Position numbers and translations under genes: made by a program | The notes under the pieces: model-generated | The model's database searches: none | The model's input: only the letters and a program-made list of their open reading frames with translations | Told to the model about the DNA's origin: nothing | Shown: piece by piece, positions 7,235 through 15,438 of the stretch | Layout of the letters: the number at the start of each line of letters is the position of its first letter | Position numbering within the stretch: the first letter of the stretch is position 1 | Assembly (NCBI GenBank): GCA_003157195.1 | Contig: PMIU01000082.1 | Span: 1-23,145, forward strand | Source of the DNA: Candidatus Nomurabacteria bacterium | Lineage (GTDB): Bacteria > Patescibacteriota > Minisyncoccia > Phycocordibacterales > UBA9973 | Direction: 5' to 3' | DNA length: 23,145 nucleotides

Positions 7235-8161
7235 TTATGGTTTCAATTTTTGATCAATAACACTGGCCAGATTGTTCACATCTGATAAGAGCGTGGTGGC
7301 ATTTTGGTTATATTTAGTCATTCCGCCCAAAGCAACGACCGGATCAGTATCATAAAGCTGAACATCATTTAGATTTTCCAATACCCTCTCAAAACTGTTT
7401 AAAACGTTTAAATGCAAAGATGCGAGAGATGCAGGCACTGTCATTTTTAACATGTCATTTACAAAACCATTTATTTGTTTTATATTTGGATCAAGTTGCG
7501 ATAGTACGCTTGGGTCCACATTGTTTGCGTCAGCAGAAAATTTTTGTAGTATATCCAATATAGTGTTTTTTGTAGGATTTTTTTGCAAAATTACAGCTAA
7601 GGCGTCGGCGTATTTTTTTACGGCAATAGCTGTGTCGTCTTTTGATATTTTAAGGTCAGTAAGTACATACACTTTTCTTACCGGAGTATTTTGTATTTGG
7701 CTAGCTAGCGAATCTCCCAAACTGCTCGCCGTTGTCTGATCCATCCCTCCGTTTTGGCTCAATGTCGTGACGGTGGCCATTAGATCCTGAGAGAATTTAG
7801 CTGTTTGAGTTAAATTTTCCGGCCCTTTAGTCAAAGGCTGTCCTTGCTCTGTTTGGTTTTGGGCTATCAATTTTTGTATTGCCACGGAATCTGGTGTGCC
7901 CGGGGTAGTTTCTTTCTTGGTTGGGTCGAGCCCATACAGGCTTTCTTCCCAATCCGGCACTCCGTCGCCATCGGAATCTTTGTTTACCGCATCTTGCAAG
8001 GTGATTGTGTTGTCGTAAGCCAAGCCAGCTTTCTTATTTGAAAAACTGATGGAATTTTTAAACGTAAACCCTGTTTTTATTAAAAAAAGCACAACAAGAA
8101 ACAAGACTGCTAGAGCAACCCAAATTTTCTTTTTATGTTTTAACCAAATGTTTTTAATAAT
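7235..8161 (-). CDS. Membrane-anchored protein with TSP3-type calcium loop
   Basis: Possibly 308 residues from an ATT codon at 8161; the first conventional start is TTG 8104, giving 289 residues. The upstream reading supplies a basic patch (WLKHKKKIW) ahead of the hydrophobic helix (VALAVLFLVVLFLIKTGF), as a membrane anchor needs; the TTG start would lose it. After the anchor comes DKDSDGDG-type sequence (NKDSDGDGVPDWEESLYGLDP), a thrombospondin type-3 / DxDxDG calcium-binding loop common in exported CPR proteins. The remaining ~230 residues are mostly helical with no recognised family. It begins 20 nt after the ksgA stop and ends 8 nt before the 675-residue secreted protein, so the two are probably translated together and work at the envelope. 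Confidence 0.65.
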   Translation of the reverse strand: MIKNIWLKHKKKIWVALAVLFLVVLFLIKTGFTFKNSISFSNKKAGLAYDNTITLQDAVNKDSDGDGVPDWEESLYGLDPTKKETTPGTPDSVAIQKLIAQNQTEQGQPLTKGPENLTQTAKFSQDLMATVTTLSQNGGMDQTTASSLGDSLASQIQNTPVRKVYVLTDLKISKDDTAIAVKKYADALAVILQKNPTKNTILDILQKFSADANNVDPSVLSQLDPNIKQINGFVNDMLKMTVPASLASLHLNVLNSFERVLENLNDVQLYDTDPVVALGGMTKYNQNATTLLSDVNNLASVIDQKLKP

Positions 8162-8181
8162 GAGTTAATTGTAACACTTTA

Positions 8182-9024
8182 TTATTTTTTAGCGAGCAAT
8201 AGCCAGTCTGCCAGAGTCAAATCCTCTGCTCTTTTATTGCCCAGCTCCGGACCTAGGTCAAAATTTGTGTTTTTTAGCATTTTTAAGTTGCCGGAAAGTT
8301 TTTTTCTCTTATGCGCAAAGCCAGCTTTTACTATTTCCCAGAATTTTTGTTCAAAATCCTTTGAATTACCACCCCCTACCCCCTCCTTAATCAAGGAGGG
8401 GAGGAATCTATTCCTCGAAATATTTTTGATTAAAATTACCGCCGAGTCAACCTTGGGTGCGGGAGAAAAGTATCTTGCCGGCACTTTCATTATCATGGAC
8501 GGTTCGCCATAAGCCTTAACGGAAATGGAAAGTAAACTCTCTTTCCCTCCCCTCCTTTCGGAGGAGGGGCTAGGGGTGGTGATTCTTTTGGCAACCTCAT
8601 GCTGCACCATGAGCACCATGCGCTCCGGCTGGTGTTCCGCGGTCAAAAACTTTTTTAAAATAGTGCCGGTGATGTTGTAAGGAATGTTGGCTATTATTTT
8701 GTATTTGGTTTTCTCGCCCCCTGACAAGGGGGAGATTAAGAGGGGGTCGAATTCCAATATGTCTTCATTCAACAAAACTAATTTTTTTTCCGCAATTTCT
8801 TTTTCAAACTTCATTTTTAAAAAGTCAAAAAGCTCGTAATCTTTTTCCACAGCAATAACGACACTGGCTTTTTCTAAAAGCTTCTTGGTCAGCGCGCCCT
8901 TGCCGGGGCCTATTTCCAAAATTACATCATCCGATTTTATTTCTCCCGCCTTGACTATCTCTCGCAACGCAGGTTCCGATTTCAAGAAATTTTGCCCCAA
9001 TGATTTTTTTGCTCTGTACTCCAC
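8182..9024 (-). CDS. ksgA: 16S rRNA A1518/A1519 N6-dimethyltransferase
   Basis: 280 residues from GTG 9024 (TTG 9051 would add nine residues and overlap the upstream gene). RsmA/KsgA transfers four methyl groups from S-adenosylmethionine to two adjacent adenines near the 3' end of 16S rRNA during late 30S assembly. Visible motifs are KKSLGQNFL (7-14), motif I LEIGPGKGALT (36-46), the acidic ribose-binding region AVEKDYELFD, and the catalytic motif NIPYNITG (113-120). The C-terminal domain contains ARYFSPAPKVDSAV and FAHKRKKLSGNL. Three Pro/Gly-rich inserts (about 94-107, 149-161 and 205-219) coincide with palindromic DNA repeats and fall in surface loops that are short in E. coli KsgA. GTG 9024 lies 4 nt after the stop of the prenyltransferase gene. 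Confidence 0.95.
   Translation of the reverse strand: MEYRAKKSLGQNFLKSEPALREIVKAGEIKSDDVILEIGPGKGALTKKLLEKASVVIAVEKDYELFDFLKMKFEKEIAEKKLVLLNEDILEFDPLLISPLSGGEKTKYKIIANIPYNITGTILKKFLTAEHQPERMVLMVQHEVAKRITTPSPSSERRGGKESLLSISVKAYGEPSMIMKVPARYFSPAPKVDSAVILIKNISRNRFLPSLIKEGVGGGNSKDFEQKFWEIVKAGFAHKRKKLSGNLKMLKNTNFDLGPELGNKRAEDLTLADWLLLAKK
8369..8405. repeat. In-frame palindromic repeat 1 in ksgA
   Basis: CCCCCTCCTTAATCAAGGAGGGG forms a hairpin with AAGGAGGG/CCCTCCTT arms; ACCACCCCCTA precedes it. It encodes the insert RFLPSLIKEGVGGG near residues 206-219. Confidence 0.8.
8541..8583. repeat. In-frame palindromic repeat 2 in ksgA
   Basis: CCCCTCC-TTTC-GGAGGGG-type arms (CCCTCCCCTCCTTTCGGAGG) are followed by GGGCTAGGGGTGGTGA. 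It encodes TTPSPSSERRGGK near residues 149-161, in the opposite orientation to repeat 1. Confidence 0.8.
8714..8751. repeat. In-frame palindromic repeat 3 in ksgA
   Basis: CGCCCCCTGACAAGGGGGAG forms a CCCCCT/AGGGGG-type hairpin followed by ATTAAGAGGGGGTCGA. It encodes DPLLISPLSGGEK near residues 93-105, just before the catalytic NIPY motif. Confidence 0.75.
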
Positions 9025-9028
9025 TTGA

Positions 9029-10624
9029 TTATTTGAATATAAAAACCCCAATAATTAAAACAAGATAGGCCATATATACCATAAATCCTTTCCATTCTAC
9101 GTAGTTTTTTGCGGTAATAAAATACCAAGAAAAAATAACGGCAACAATGGAAGGTATGAACAATATCGGAGCATTAAAATACCAAGGAATCAAAAGAAAG
9201 AAAAAACAAATAATCCCGGCAATTAATTTTTTGGATTTATTTAATCCAAGCAAGACAGGCAATGTTTTTATGTTATCAGCTTTATCCCCCTCAAAATCTT
9301 TGATATCACGGATATTGGTGACGGCCGTGAAAAATATAATAATAGCTAGGACGAGTGCGGGAGGAAAAGCCAAGATGCTTTTATCGTTATTTACCAAGAA
9401 AAATCCGGCGAGAATAACCGAGAGGCAGGCCAGACTGACCAAGAATGAATTTATGATTACGAATCTTTTCAGGCGAAGTGGCGGATTGGAATAAATGTAA
9501 TAAACAAATAAAAATAAACTCACAAAAAATAACATATAGTGACTAGCTGCATAGGCTGTGAGGAAAGTGAACAGTAAAAATATTTTCGACGCAATTTCCA
9601 TATCGTCTTTTGATAAATCTTTTGAAATAAAAGGGCGGTCTTTGTTTGAAATGGAGTCTATTTCTTCGTCATATATATCGTTCTGACAAACACAAAACAT
9701 CCAGGCAGAGATGAATGAAATGAAGGCCAAAATATAAACCTGAACATCAACCCAATTTGCAAACCAGGTTGTGTGGACTAATGCAGAACCGAATAAAAAT
9801 AAAAGAAAAAAATGAAAAATTCTCTCTGGCCGGCTGTTTTTTATCATTACCTGCAATTTCTTGCGCGTTCCAAGGAAAAATAAAAATATGGTGGCAACCA
9901 TCACGACGAGAGTGTTGAGCCCAATCATAATTTTATTAAAAGCCAAATCAAACAATCCTAAATTGTCGGTGGTAAAAGCCGGATGAATATTGTTTTGAAT
10001 AATATGCGAAGAAAATGCCGATTGCACGATTGTATTTATCGGCGTATTTTGTTGTATTGCAAACAAGACGGCAAACGATGGCAAGGAAAATATAAAAAAT
10101 ATCAGGCAATAAAATGCTATAGCCGCTCCGATTGCTCGGTATATGTTTTTTGTCGTAGCGTGAACGTAAATATAGCAAAAGATAATTCCTAAAATTGTTT
10201 CAATCTGAATGCCGAGGGTTATGCCAGAGTGGGTGTGCCAACCAAAAAAAGTCAGAAAACTAAAAAATAATTCCTTAAGGGGTAAAAAGAAATAACTTAT
10301 CTGATATCCGCCGATTCCTCCCGCGACAAGGTCAATGATCGGCGCCAATAAAATGATTGAGGAGCCCAAGATGCCGATGGCCAAGGCCTCGCGTATTTTT
10401 ATCTTGCCAAAAAACATCAGTATGCACATAAGACCCAAGGAAATGGCCAAATAAGACACGCCGTAGTGAACGATGGTCGGTAGGTCAATAAGCACAAAAC
10501 GCCCCTTGCTGAAATCAGGGTATTGCTCAAAGAATGTTCTGATTATGGCAATACCGGTGAAAGAAATAATCCAGGACCCAAAGGTTAAGGGCAGAGACTC
10601 TGCATATATACGAAGCTTTTCCAT
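9029..10624 (-). CDS. UbiA-family prenyltransferase with N-terminal membrane domain
   Basis: 531 residues, roughly twice the size of an ordinary UbiA protein. Residues about 265-531 carry the family: the first Asp-rich motif NDIYDEEID (315-323) and the second, DIKDFEGDKAD (440-450), which bind the Mg-diphosphate of the prenyl donor, plus NPPLRLKR (380-387) and at least seven hydrophobic helices. UbiA enzymes join a prenyl chain to an aromatic or polar acceptor inside the membrane; the substrate here cannot be read from the sequence. Residues 1-260 form a separate polytopic domain of about six helices that I do not recognise. It starts 13 nt after the helicase stop and abuts ksgA. CPR cells generally lack quinone and lipid pathways, so the acceptor is an open question. 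Confidence 0.85.
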   Translation of the reverse strand: MEKLRIYAESLPLTFGSWIISFTGIAIIRTFFEQYPDFSKGRFVLIDLPTIVHYGVSYLAISLGLMCILMFFGKIKIREALAIGILGSSIILLAPIIDLVAGGIGGYQISYFFLPLKELFFSFLTFFGWHTHSGITLGIQIETILGIIFCYIYVHATTKNIYRAIGAAIAFYCLIFFIFSLPSFAVLFAIQQNTPINTIVQSAFSSHIIQNNIHPAFTTDNLGLFDLAFNKIMIGLNTLVVMVATIFLFFLGTRKKLQVMIKNSRPERIFHFFLLFLFGSALVHTTWFANWVDVQVYILAFISFISAWMFCVCQNDIYDEEIDSISNKDRPFISKDLSKDDMEIASKIFLLFTFLTAYAASHYMLFFVSLFLFVYYIYSNPPLRLKRFVIINSFLVSLACLSVILAGFFLVNNDKSILAFPPALVLAIIIFFTAVTNIRDIKDFEGDKADNIKTLPVLLGLNKSKKLIAGIICFFFLLIPWYFNAPILFIPSIVAVIFSWYFITAKNYVEWKGFMVYMAYLVLIIGVFIFK

Positions 10625-10637
10625 ACAGGAAACTATA

Positions 10638-12704
10638 TCATAAATATATTGTTTTTAATAAACCCTTCTCCCCTTCTTTTTCAAACAAATCTCCTGGAAT
10701 ATCCGAAATAAATTCTGACGGCGCGTTTATATTGCGCGAGCCGAAAATGGTGCGGAAATTTGCAAAAGATAAAAATAATTTTTCTTTAGCGCGGGTGATG
10801 GCTACATAAAATAATCGGCGCTCTTCTTCTCTGTCTTCACCTGTCTGTGTTTCGTTGTGCCGTTCGTGCGGGAAAAGCCCGTCTTCCAAGCCGGTGACAA
10901 AAACGTATTTAAATTCAAGGCCTTTTGACGCATGTACAGTCATAAGCTTAACGGTCTTAACTTCTTTTTTCTTTTCTTGGTTAATCATAATACTATCTTG
11001 GTCCGAAGCGAGCGATGCGTCTTCCAAAAGCTTTTCCACACCTGCACCGTTTTGGAGGTTGTCGTATTTAAGAGCGAGGGTTGCGAGCTCTTTTATATTT
11101 TCCAACCTCTCCATATCTTCTTCGGTGCCACTCGAAAGCTCACTCTCAATGCCGGACTTTTTTACCACAAATTTTATCACCGCACTTACTTTTTCACTTT
11201 CTATTTTTTCTTTTATCTCTTCCAGCGTTTCATAAAAATTATTTATTTTAATTCTCATTTTTATTGGCAAATTTTCCATATCATTTGCAAAAATTTTCAC
11301 CAAAGTCACCTTGCCGATGCCTCGTGCCGGGAAATTTATTATTCTTTTTACGTCGGACAAACTATCCGGGTTTAATGCCGCGCGTAAGTACGCGAGTGTG
11401 TCTTTGATTTCTTTTCTCTCGAAAAATTTCACACCCAAAACCTGATATGGAATATTATAGCGAAGCATAGCTTCTTCGAGCGCGCGGGATTGGAAATTTG
11501 CGCGGTAGAGGACAGCTACCTCACCCCAACCCTCTCCTGGAGAGGAGAGGGAGCCAGACGGAGAAGCGGATTTGCTTTTGCGGGGTGTTTCGCAGACTGA
11601 CGAGTCGAGAAGCAGCGCTGGGGTACCAGCCCAAGATAGCGACCCCGAAAAAGCAGAACCCGCTTCCCCGTCTAGAATTTCTAAGATCTTTGTCGCTACG
11701 AAATCCGCTTCGTCGTTTTCATCTAGCGCTTCATATAGTCCTATTTTTTCGCCGACGATATTGTTGGTAAATAAATTTTTGTCCGGCCTGTATTTATTTT
11801 TCTTAATTATTTCATTCGCCGCTTCCAAAATATTTTTTGTGGAACGATAATTTTGTTCCAATAAAATTATTTTGGCATTCGGGTAATCTTTTTCAAAACT
11901 TAAAATATTTTTCAAATTCGCTCCCCGCCAAGAATAAATATTTTGATCTGCATCCCCCACCACGCAGATGTTTTTATTGTTTTCCGAAAGTAATTTTGAC
12001 ATCAGATACTGCACTTCGTTGGTGTCCTGATATTCGTCTATGTGAATATATTCCCATTTCTCCTGATAAATTTTCCGTATTTCAGCATTGTCTTTCAAGA
12101 GTTTTGTGGCTTTTAAAAGCAAGTCGTCAAAATCCAGCGAGTTCTCTTTCATCTTTTGCTTTTCGTACAAATTCCAAATCTGCGCGACTATTTTTGCCAT
12201 TGTTCCCGCTCCTTCCCTCTCCGTGTAATCTGCCAAATATATAAATTTTCCTTTTTCGCGTGAAATTATATTTTTTATTTTCTTTGGGTCGTACTGTTTC
12301 GGGTCAATACCATTTTCTTTCATTATTTCTTTTATCATCGAGGTTGTATCGCCCTCATCCAAGATTGTGAAATACTTCGTCAGCCCCAAAAGCCGAGCAT
12401 TTTCTTTGATAATGTAAACTCCGAGCGAATGAAAAGTGGAAACGAAAGGAATTTTTTCCTGACCTTTGGCATTTTTCTCAATTTCCGCAATTATGCGCTC
12501 ACGCATTTCCTTGGCCGCCTTGTTGGTGAAAGTCACTGCCAAAATTTTCTCTGGAGCAACGCCATTTTTAATAAGATTTACGATTCGGTGGGTGATGGTT
12601 TTGGTTTTCCCCGCTCCAGCCCCGGCCACAATCAAAAGAGGCCCCGCCACATGCAAAGCCGCCTCTTTTTGCTCTTTATTTAAGCCTTTCAGATGCTCGT
12701 CCAT
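10638..12704 (-). CDS. pcrA: UvrD/PcrA/Rep-type superfamily 1 DNA helicase
   Basis: 688 residues from ATG 12704. This 3'-5' ATP-dependent DNA helicase family acts in repair and in restarting blocked replication. All signature motifs are present: Walker A GAGAGKTKT (28-36), motif II IDEYQDTN (222-229), motif III GDADQNIYSWRGA (250-262), motif IV QNYRST (284-289), motif V LMTVHASKGLEF (587-598) and motif VI FYVAITRAKEK (632-642). Residues 345-394 are a Ser/Gly/Pro-rich insert encoded by two palindromic DNA elements; in ordinary homologues the flanking segments (FVATKILEI and VAVLYRANFQSR) are joined by a few residues. The tail after motif VI is short, so the long C-terminal extension of PcrA is missing. 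An extended -10 sits 6 nt before the ATG. UvrD, PcrA and Rep cannot be separated with certainty. Confidence 0.94.
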   Translation of the reverse strand: MDEHLKGLNKEQKEAALHVAGPLLIVAGAGAGKTKTITHRIVNLIKNGVAPEKILAVTFTNKAAKEMRERIIAEIEKNAKGQEKIPFVSTFHSLGVYIIKENARLLGLTKYFTILDEGDTTSMIKEIMKENGIDPKQYDPKKIKNIISREKGKFIYLADYTEREGAGTMAKIVAQIWNLYEKQKMKENSLDFDDLLLKATKLLKDNAEIRKIYQEKWEYIHIDEYQDTNEVQYLMSKLLSENNKNICVVGDADQNIYSWRGANLKNILSFEKDYPNAKIILLEQNYRSTKNILEAANEIIKKNKYRPDKNLFTNNIVGEKIGLYEALDENDEADFVATKILEILDGEAGSAFSGSLSWAGTPALLLDSSVCETPRKSKSASPSGSLSSPGEGWGEVAVLYRANFQSRALEEAMLRYNIPYQVLGVKFFERKEIKDTLAYLRAALNPDSLSDVKRIINFPARGIGKVTLVKIFANDMENLPIKMRIKINNFYETLEEIKEKIESEKVSAVIKFVVKKSGIESELSSGTEEDMERLENIKELATLALKYDNLQNGAGVEKLLEDASLASDQDSIMINQEKKKEVKTVKLMTVHASKGLEFKYVFVTGLEDGLFPHERHNETQTGEDREEERRLFYVAITRAKEKLFLSFANFRTIFGSRNINAPSEFISDIPGDLFEKEGEKGLLKTIYL
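11521..11551. repeat. In-frame palindrome in pcrA, ggagaggg type
   Basis: CCCTCTCC (11530-11537), loop TGGAGA, GGAGAGGG (11544-11551), preceded by CTCACCCCAAC. It is the same family as the outer element at 96-177. It encodes SLSSPGEGWGE in the helicase insert. Confidence 0.75.
11556..11673. repeat. 118-nt branched palindromic element inside pcrA
   Basis: The ends pair over about 30 imperfect base pairs: AGACGGAGAAGCGG (from 11556) with CCGCTTCCCCGTCT (to 11673), then GCTTTTGCGGGGT (11574-11586) with ACCCCGAAAAAGC (11642-11654). The apex holds two further hairpins, GACT-GACG-AGTC and CTGG-GGTA-CCAG. The element keeps the helicase reading frame and encodes about 39 residues of low-complexity sequence. 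Confidence 0.7.
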
Positions 12705-12710
12705 CAATAC

Positions 12711-12719
12711 AATATAGCA
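12711..12719 (-). promoter_or_regulatory. Extended -10 of helicase operon, leaderless start
   Basis: On the minus strand TGC-TATATT (12719-12711) is followed by six bases (GTATTG) and ATG 12704. No good -35 is present because that position falls in the terminator hairpin. Standard spacing puts +1 on the A of the ATG, which also supports choosing ATG 12704 over the upstream ATG at 12722. Confidence 0.55.
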
Positions 12720-12724
12720 CACTC

Positions 12725-12756
12725 AAAAAATAGTCCCGATATTGGGACTATTTTTT
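12725..12756. terminator. Bidirectional rho-independent terminator
   Basis: A perfect inverted repeat: six A, TAGTCCC (12731-12737), loop GATATT, GGGACTA (12744-12750), six T. It ends the minus-strand DUF5663/746-residue operon just before the helicase promoter, and would also stop plus-strand transcripts. Confidence 0.92.
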
Positions 12757-12774
12757 GTATTCTATAATTAAGCT

Positions 12775-15015
12775 TTACATTCCCGCAGCTCTTAAAATTT
12801 CTCCTATCTTATCGCTGTTTAATGGTGTAGTTAATTCTTGACGATGCTCGGCGAGCCACCTGGCTATTTCATGGTTGTGTTTAACTATTTCGGTCAATGC
12901 ACTGGTTGAAAGATTTTGTGCTTCAAAAAGAGCATGCGTAACTGTGCCAGGGTCTTCTACTATACCGGCCATGTTTAATGAGTCGGTAGTGTATAGAAGA
13001 TTTGCGTCTCCGCTTGAAAAACCAAGAGCTTTTAGTTGTGTTGGAGACATTGCGTCAAACTTATCTTTTAACGCATCAATCATATGGGTTCTCGCTCCTT
13101 CGCTTAACCCTGCCATAGAATTATGGGAATCCAGGGTGTGTTCAATAATTTTCCAAGTATTTTCACCTGAAGTAACGGCATGATTAAGAAAGTGTGGAAC
13201 TATTGGTGCGGGAGGAGTGAAATGAGGTGGAACTGGAGGTTTAGGCAATTCTACTTTATTAAATAATTTTCCGCCAATGAGCCAACCGACAGCTCCACCT
13301 GCCAAAACAGCCGTTGTCTTTCTAAACATTTTCTTTTTTCTTTCTCGATCAACTTCTGATTCAACCATTTCATTAGAAGAATTAACTTCTAGCGCAAGCC
13401 TGTCAGACAGATTATCCGCAAATTTCAATGCTGGATTTCCTTTGGCTAAAGTATTCATGGCTTCTTGTGCAGCCAGTTCATTGTCCTTCTTTATTATTCT
13501 TGACGCGATATATCCGCTTTCTCCGAACGTCTGAAGATTGTCCGCAGAAACACCCTTTTCAACCTGAAGCATCCTTAGTCTGGCAGCTTCCTTCTTTATA
13601 TCCTCGACTGAAATTTTAGCTATCTGTGTATCTAATGTTTTTTCCAAATCCAAATTATAAATACTGTTTTTCTTTATGTCTCTATTTATTTCATTAATCA
13701 ATCCTTTATGTCCAACTAATTTAGAGAATCTTTCAAGTCCGGCTTCTACTCCGACATATGTGCCTACGCCCCCCATAGCGGCTCTTGTACCAACAATTCC
13801 CGCACCTACAACAGTCCCCACGGTAGCTATTGCTGCTCCTCCAAGCAGTGCGCCTGCGATTAAGCGAGTTTTGCCGAGCTGGCGCCATTTTGTTTTCATT
13901 TTTTCACAAATATTTTTCTCAATACCCTGTACTGAACGTGTATCAACATTTGTCTGTTCTTCGCCCAATAGACCAACAACCCGAGTTTGCATTTCCGCAT
14001 TACATTCTGCTGGGGTTATTGTTCCAGCTTGAAGTCTTGTTTCTAGATCATTCTGAAGTCTGTTCAACTCTGCTTTTCTATAACGAGAAAGTATCTCTTG
14101 ATATTCTTTTCTAACTTCTTCCAGCTCCAGGGCGCCTTCCTTCCCGCCGAATTTCATTTCTTCTGCGCCGAAGTTTAATTTTCTTTTGAAAAATCCCCCG
14201 AGTCCTCCCCTAAATACATTTCCACGCAATCTTTTTGCCTTTAGATATTGATCTCTTAATTCTCCAAGTTTCTTCACATCTTCTGGTGTCCACGGTGTTG
14301 GCTCTGGTGTCGGTGGTACAACTGGTGGCACTGGTTCAGGTGTTGGAGGCGTAGGGGGCACAGGTTCCGGCGTAGGGGGCACAGGTGTAGGTTCTAGTGG
14401 TGGTGTTGGTTCTGGCGTAGTAGGTGGCACGGGTTCTGGTGTCGGAGGGGTGGGTTCAGTCGTAGCAGGTTCTGGTGTTTTTTTTATCTCACTCCGCATA
14501 GAATCAAGCTCTTCTTCGAGTTTATTATATTCCTTTTGCGCCTGTTCCAGCTGACTATACCAAATAGCTTTCTGCTCTTTTTGCATTTCAGTAAGATATT
14601 TATCATTTAGCTTCTTAATTTTATCCTTAAGGGCTTGAAGTTTGGCAACTTTTTTATCTAGCTCTGATTCTGGAGGCATGGTATCCATTTTTTCTTGGAG
14701 TGCCCGAAGTTCCTTTTGTGCTTGTTCTAATTGACTATAACAAATAGCTTTCTGCTCTCTTTGAGCTTCAGACTTATATTTTTCATTTAGACCGTGTACT
14801 TTCTCTGTAGCTGTTTTGAGTTTAGAAGCGATATCTACTTTTGTTTCTTTTTGCATTCCCCTTTCAGTTTTTACGGTTGGCACAGATTCAAATTTCTCTT
14901 GAGTATCATTATCCTCAGGAAGATTATCTTCTCCATACGGATTGCCATATTGGTCAAGGACCGTACCCTTAGGAAATTTTTCCGTTTCACTTTTTTGTGG
15001 TTTTTCCATGTTCAT
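12775..15015 (-). CDS. Large membrane protein, coiled-coil and proline-rich
   Basis: 746 residues, no recognised enzyme family. The N-terminal part holds two homologous coiled-coil segments about 60 residues apart (LNEKYKSEAQREQKA and LNDKYLTEMQKEQKA, each followed by YSQLEQAQKE), then a proline-rich linker of PEPTPP/PEPVPP repeats (about 175-255), a charged helical region, and a Gly/Ala-rich hydrophobic segment (about 390-435, IAGALLGGAAIATVGTVVGA). A second hydrophobic GxxxG helix (TTAVLAGGAVGWLIGG) lies near residues 575-590. A Pro-rich spacer leads to a C-terminal domain whose first residues, AVTSGENTWKIIEHTL, faintly resemble a LysM start. It looks like a cytoplasm-to-surface structural protein. 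It follows a DUF5663-like gene by 12 nt. ATG 15015 and ATG 15009 are both possible starts. Confidence 0.6.
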   Translation of the reverse strand: MNMEKPQKSETEKFPKGTVLDQYGNPYGEDNLPEDNDTQEKFESVPTVKTERGMQKETKVDIASKLKTATEKVHGLNEKYKSEAQREQKAICYSQLEQAQKELRALQEKMDTMPPESELDKKVAKLQALKDKIKKLNDKYLTEMQKEQKAIWYSQLEQAQKEYNKLEEELDSMRSEIKKTPEPATTEPTPPTPEPVPPTTPEPTPPLEPTPVPPTPEPVPPTPPTPEPVPPVVPPTPEPTPWTPEDVKKLGELRDQYLKAKRLRGNVFRGGLGGFFKRKLNFGAEEMKFGGKEGALELEEVRKEYQEILSRYRKAELNRLQNDLETRLQAGTITPAECNAEMQTRVVGLLGEEQTNVDTRSVQGIEKNICEKMKTKWRQLGKTRLIAGALLGGAAIATVGTVVGAGIVGTRAAMGGVGTYVGVEAGLERFSKLVGHKGLINEINRDIKKNSIYNLDLEKTLDTQIAKISVEDIKKEAARLRMLQVEKGVSADNLQTFGESGYIASRIIKKDNELAAQEAMNTLAKGNPALKFADNLSDRLALEVNSSNEMVESEVDRERKKKMFRKTTAVLAGGAVGWLIGGKLFNKVELPKPPVPPHFTPPAPIVPHFLNHAVTSGENTWKIIEHTLDSHNSMAGLSEGARTHMIDALKDKFDAMSPTQLKALGFSSGDANLLYTTDSLNMAGIVEDPGTVTHALFEAQNLSTSALTEIVKHNHEIARWLAEHRQELTTPLNSDKIGEILRAAGM

Positions 15016-15027
15016 AAATATTAAAAA

Positions 15028-15336
15028 TTATTTAACTGCGACCATTGGTTGTTGCATTTCTAGAACTTCTTTTTTAAAGTTCGCAATTGTCTCGGCCACC
15101 ATTAAATCAAAGTTTGCTATCTTGTCTCTCAAAAATGCAATCATATCTCCATCAGAGTCGAGGACTTTATCCAGTTCTTTTTTGTCTTCTTCTGTTAAAG
15201 TAGATAAAACTTCTAAGTTTATTCTATTCTCCACGACCTCCGTCATTTGATTTATTAAAAGATTCTTTTTTTCTACAGGCATTGAATCCAGGCCTAACTC
15301 CTTAACCAAATTTATATTTAACAATTCTGTTATCAT
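15028..15336 (-). CDS. DUF5663-like small acidic protein
   Basis: 102 residues, all helical, acidic. The opening MITELLNINLVKELGLDSMP and the middle part LTEEDKKELDKVLDSDGDMI match my memory of DUF5663 proteins, which are common and uncharacterised in CPR genomes; the name needs a profile search. No signal peptide or membrane helix is seen, so it is probably cytoplasmic. It is the first gene of a two-gene operon with the 746-residue membrane protein (12-nt gap) and is driven by a consensus promoter with a leader of about 96 nt, unlike the near-leaderless genes elsewhere in this window. Confidence 0.6.
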   Translation of the reverse strand: MITELLNINLVKELGLDSMPVEKKNLLINQMTEVVENRINLEVLSTLTEEDKKELDKVLDSDGDMIAFLRDKIANFDLMVAETIANFKKEVLEMQQPMVAVK

Positions 15337-15438
15337 ATTTTTTTCATTATTATGTTTCTAATAAATTTCCACGACCTTAATTATTAATAACTTACTTGGA
15401 TTATATAACTATTTTGCTTTTATGTGAAAAGTAACTTA

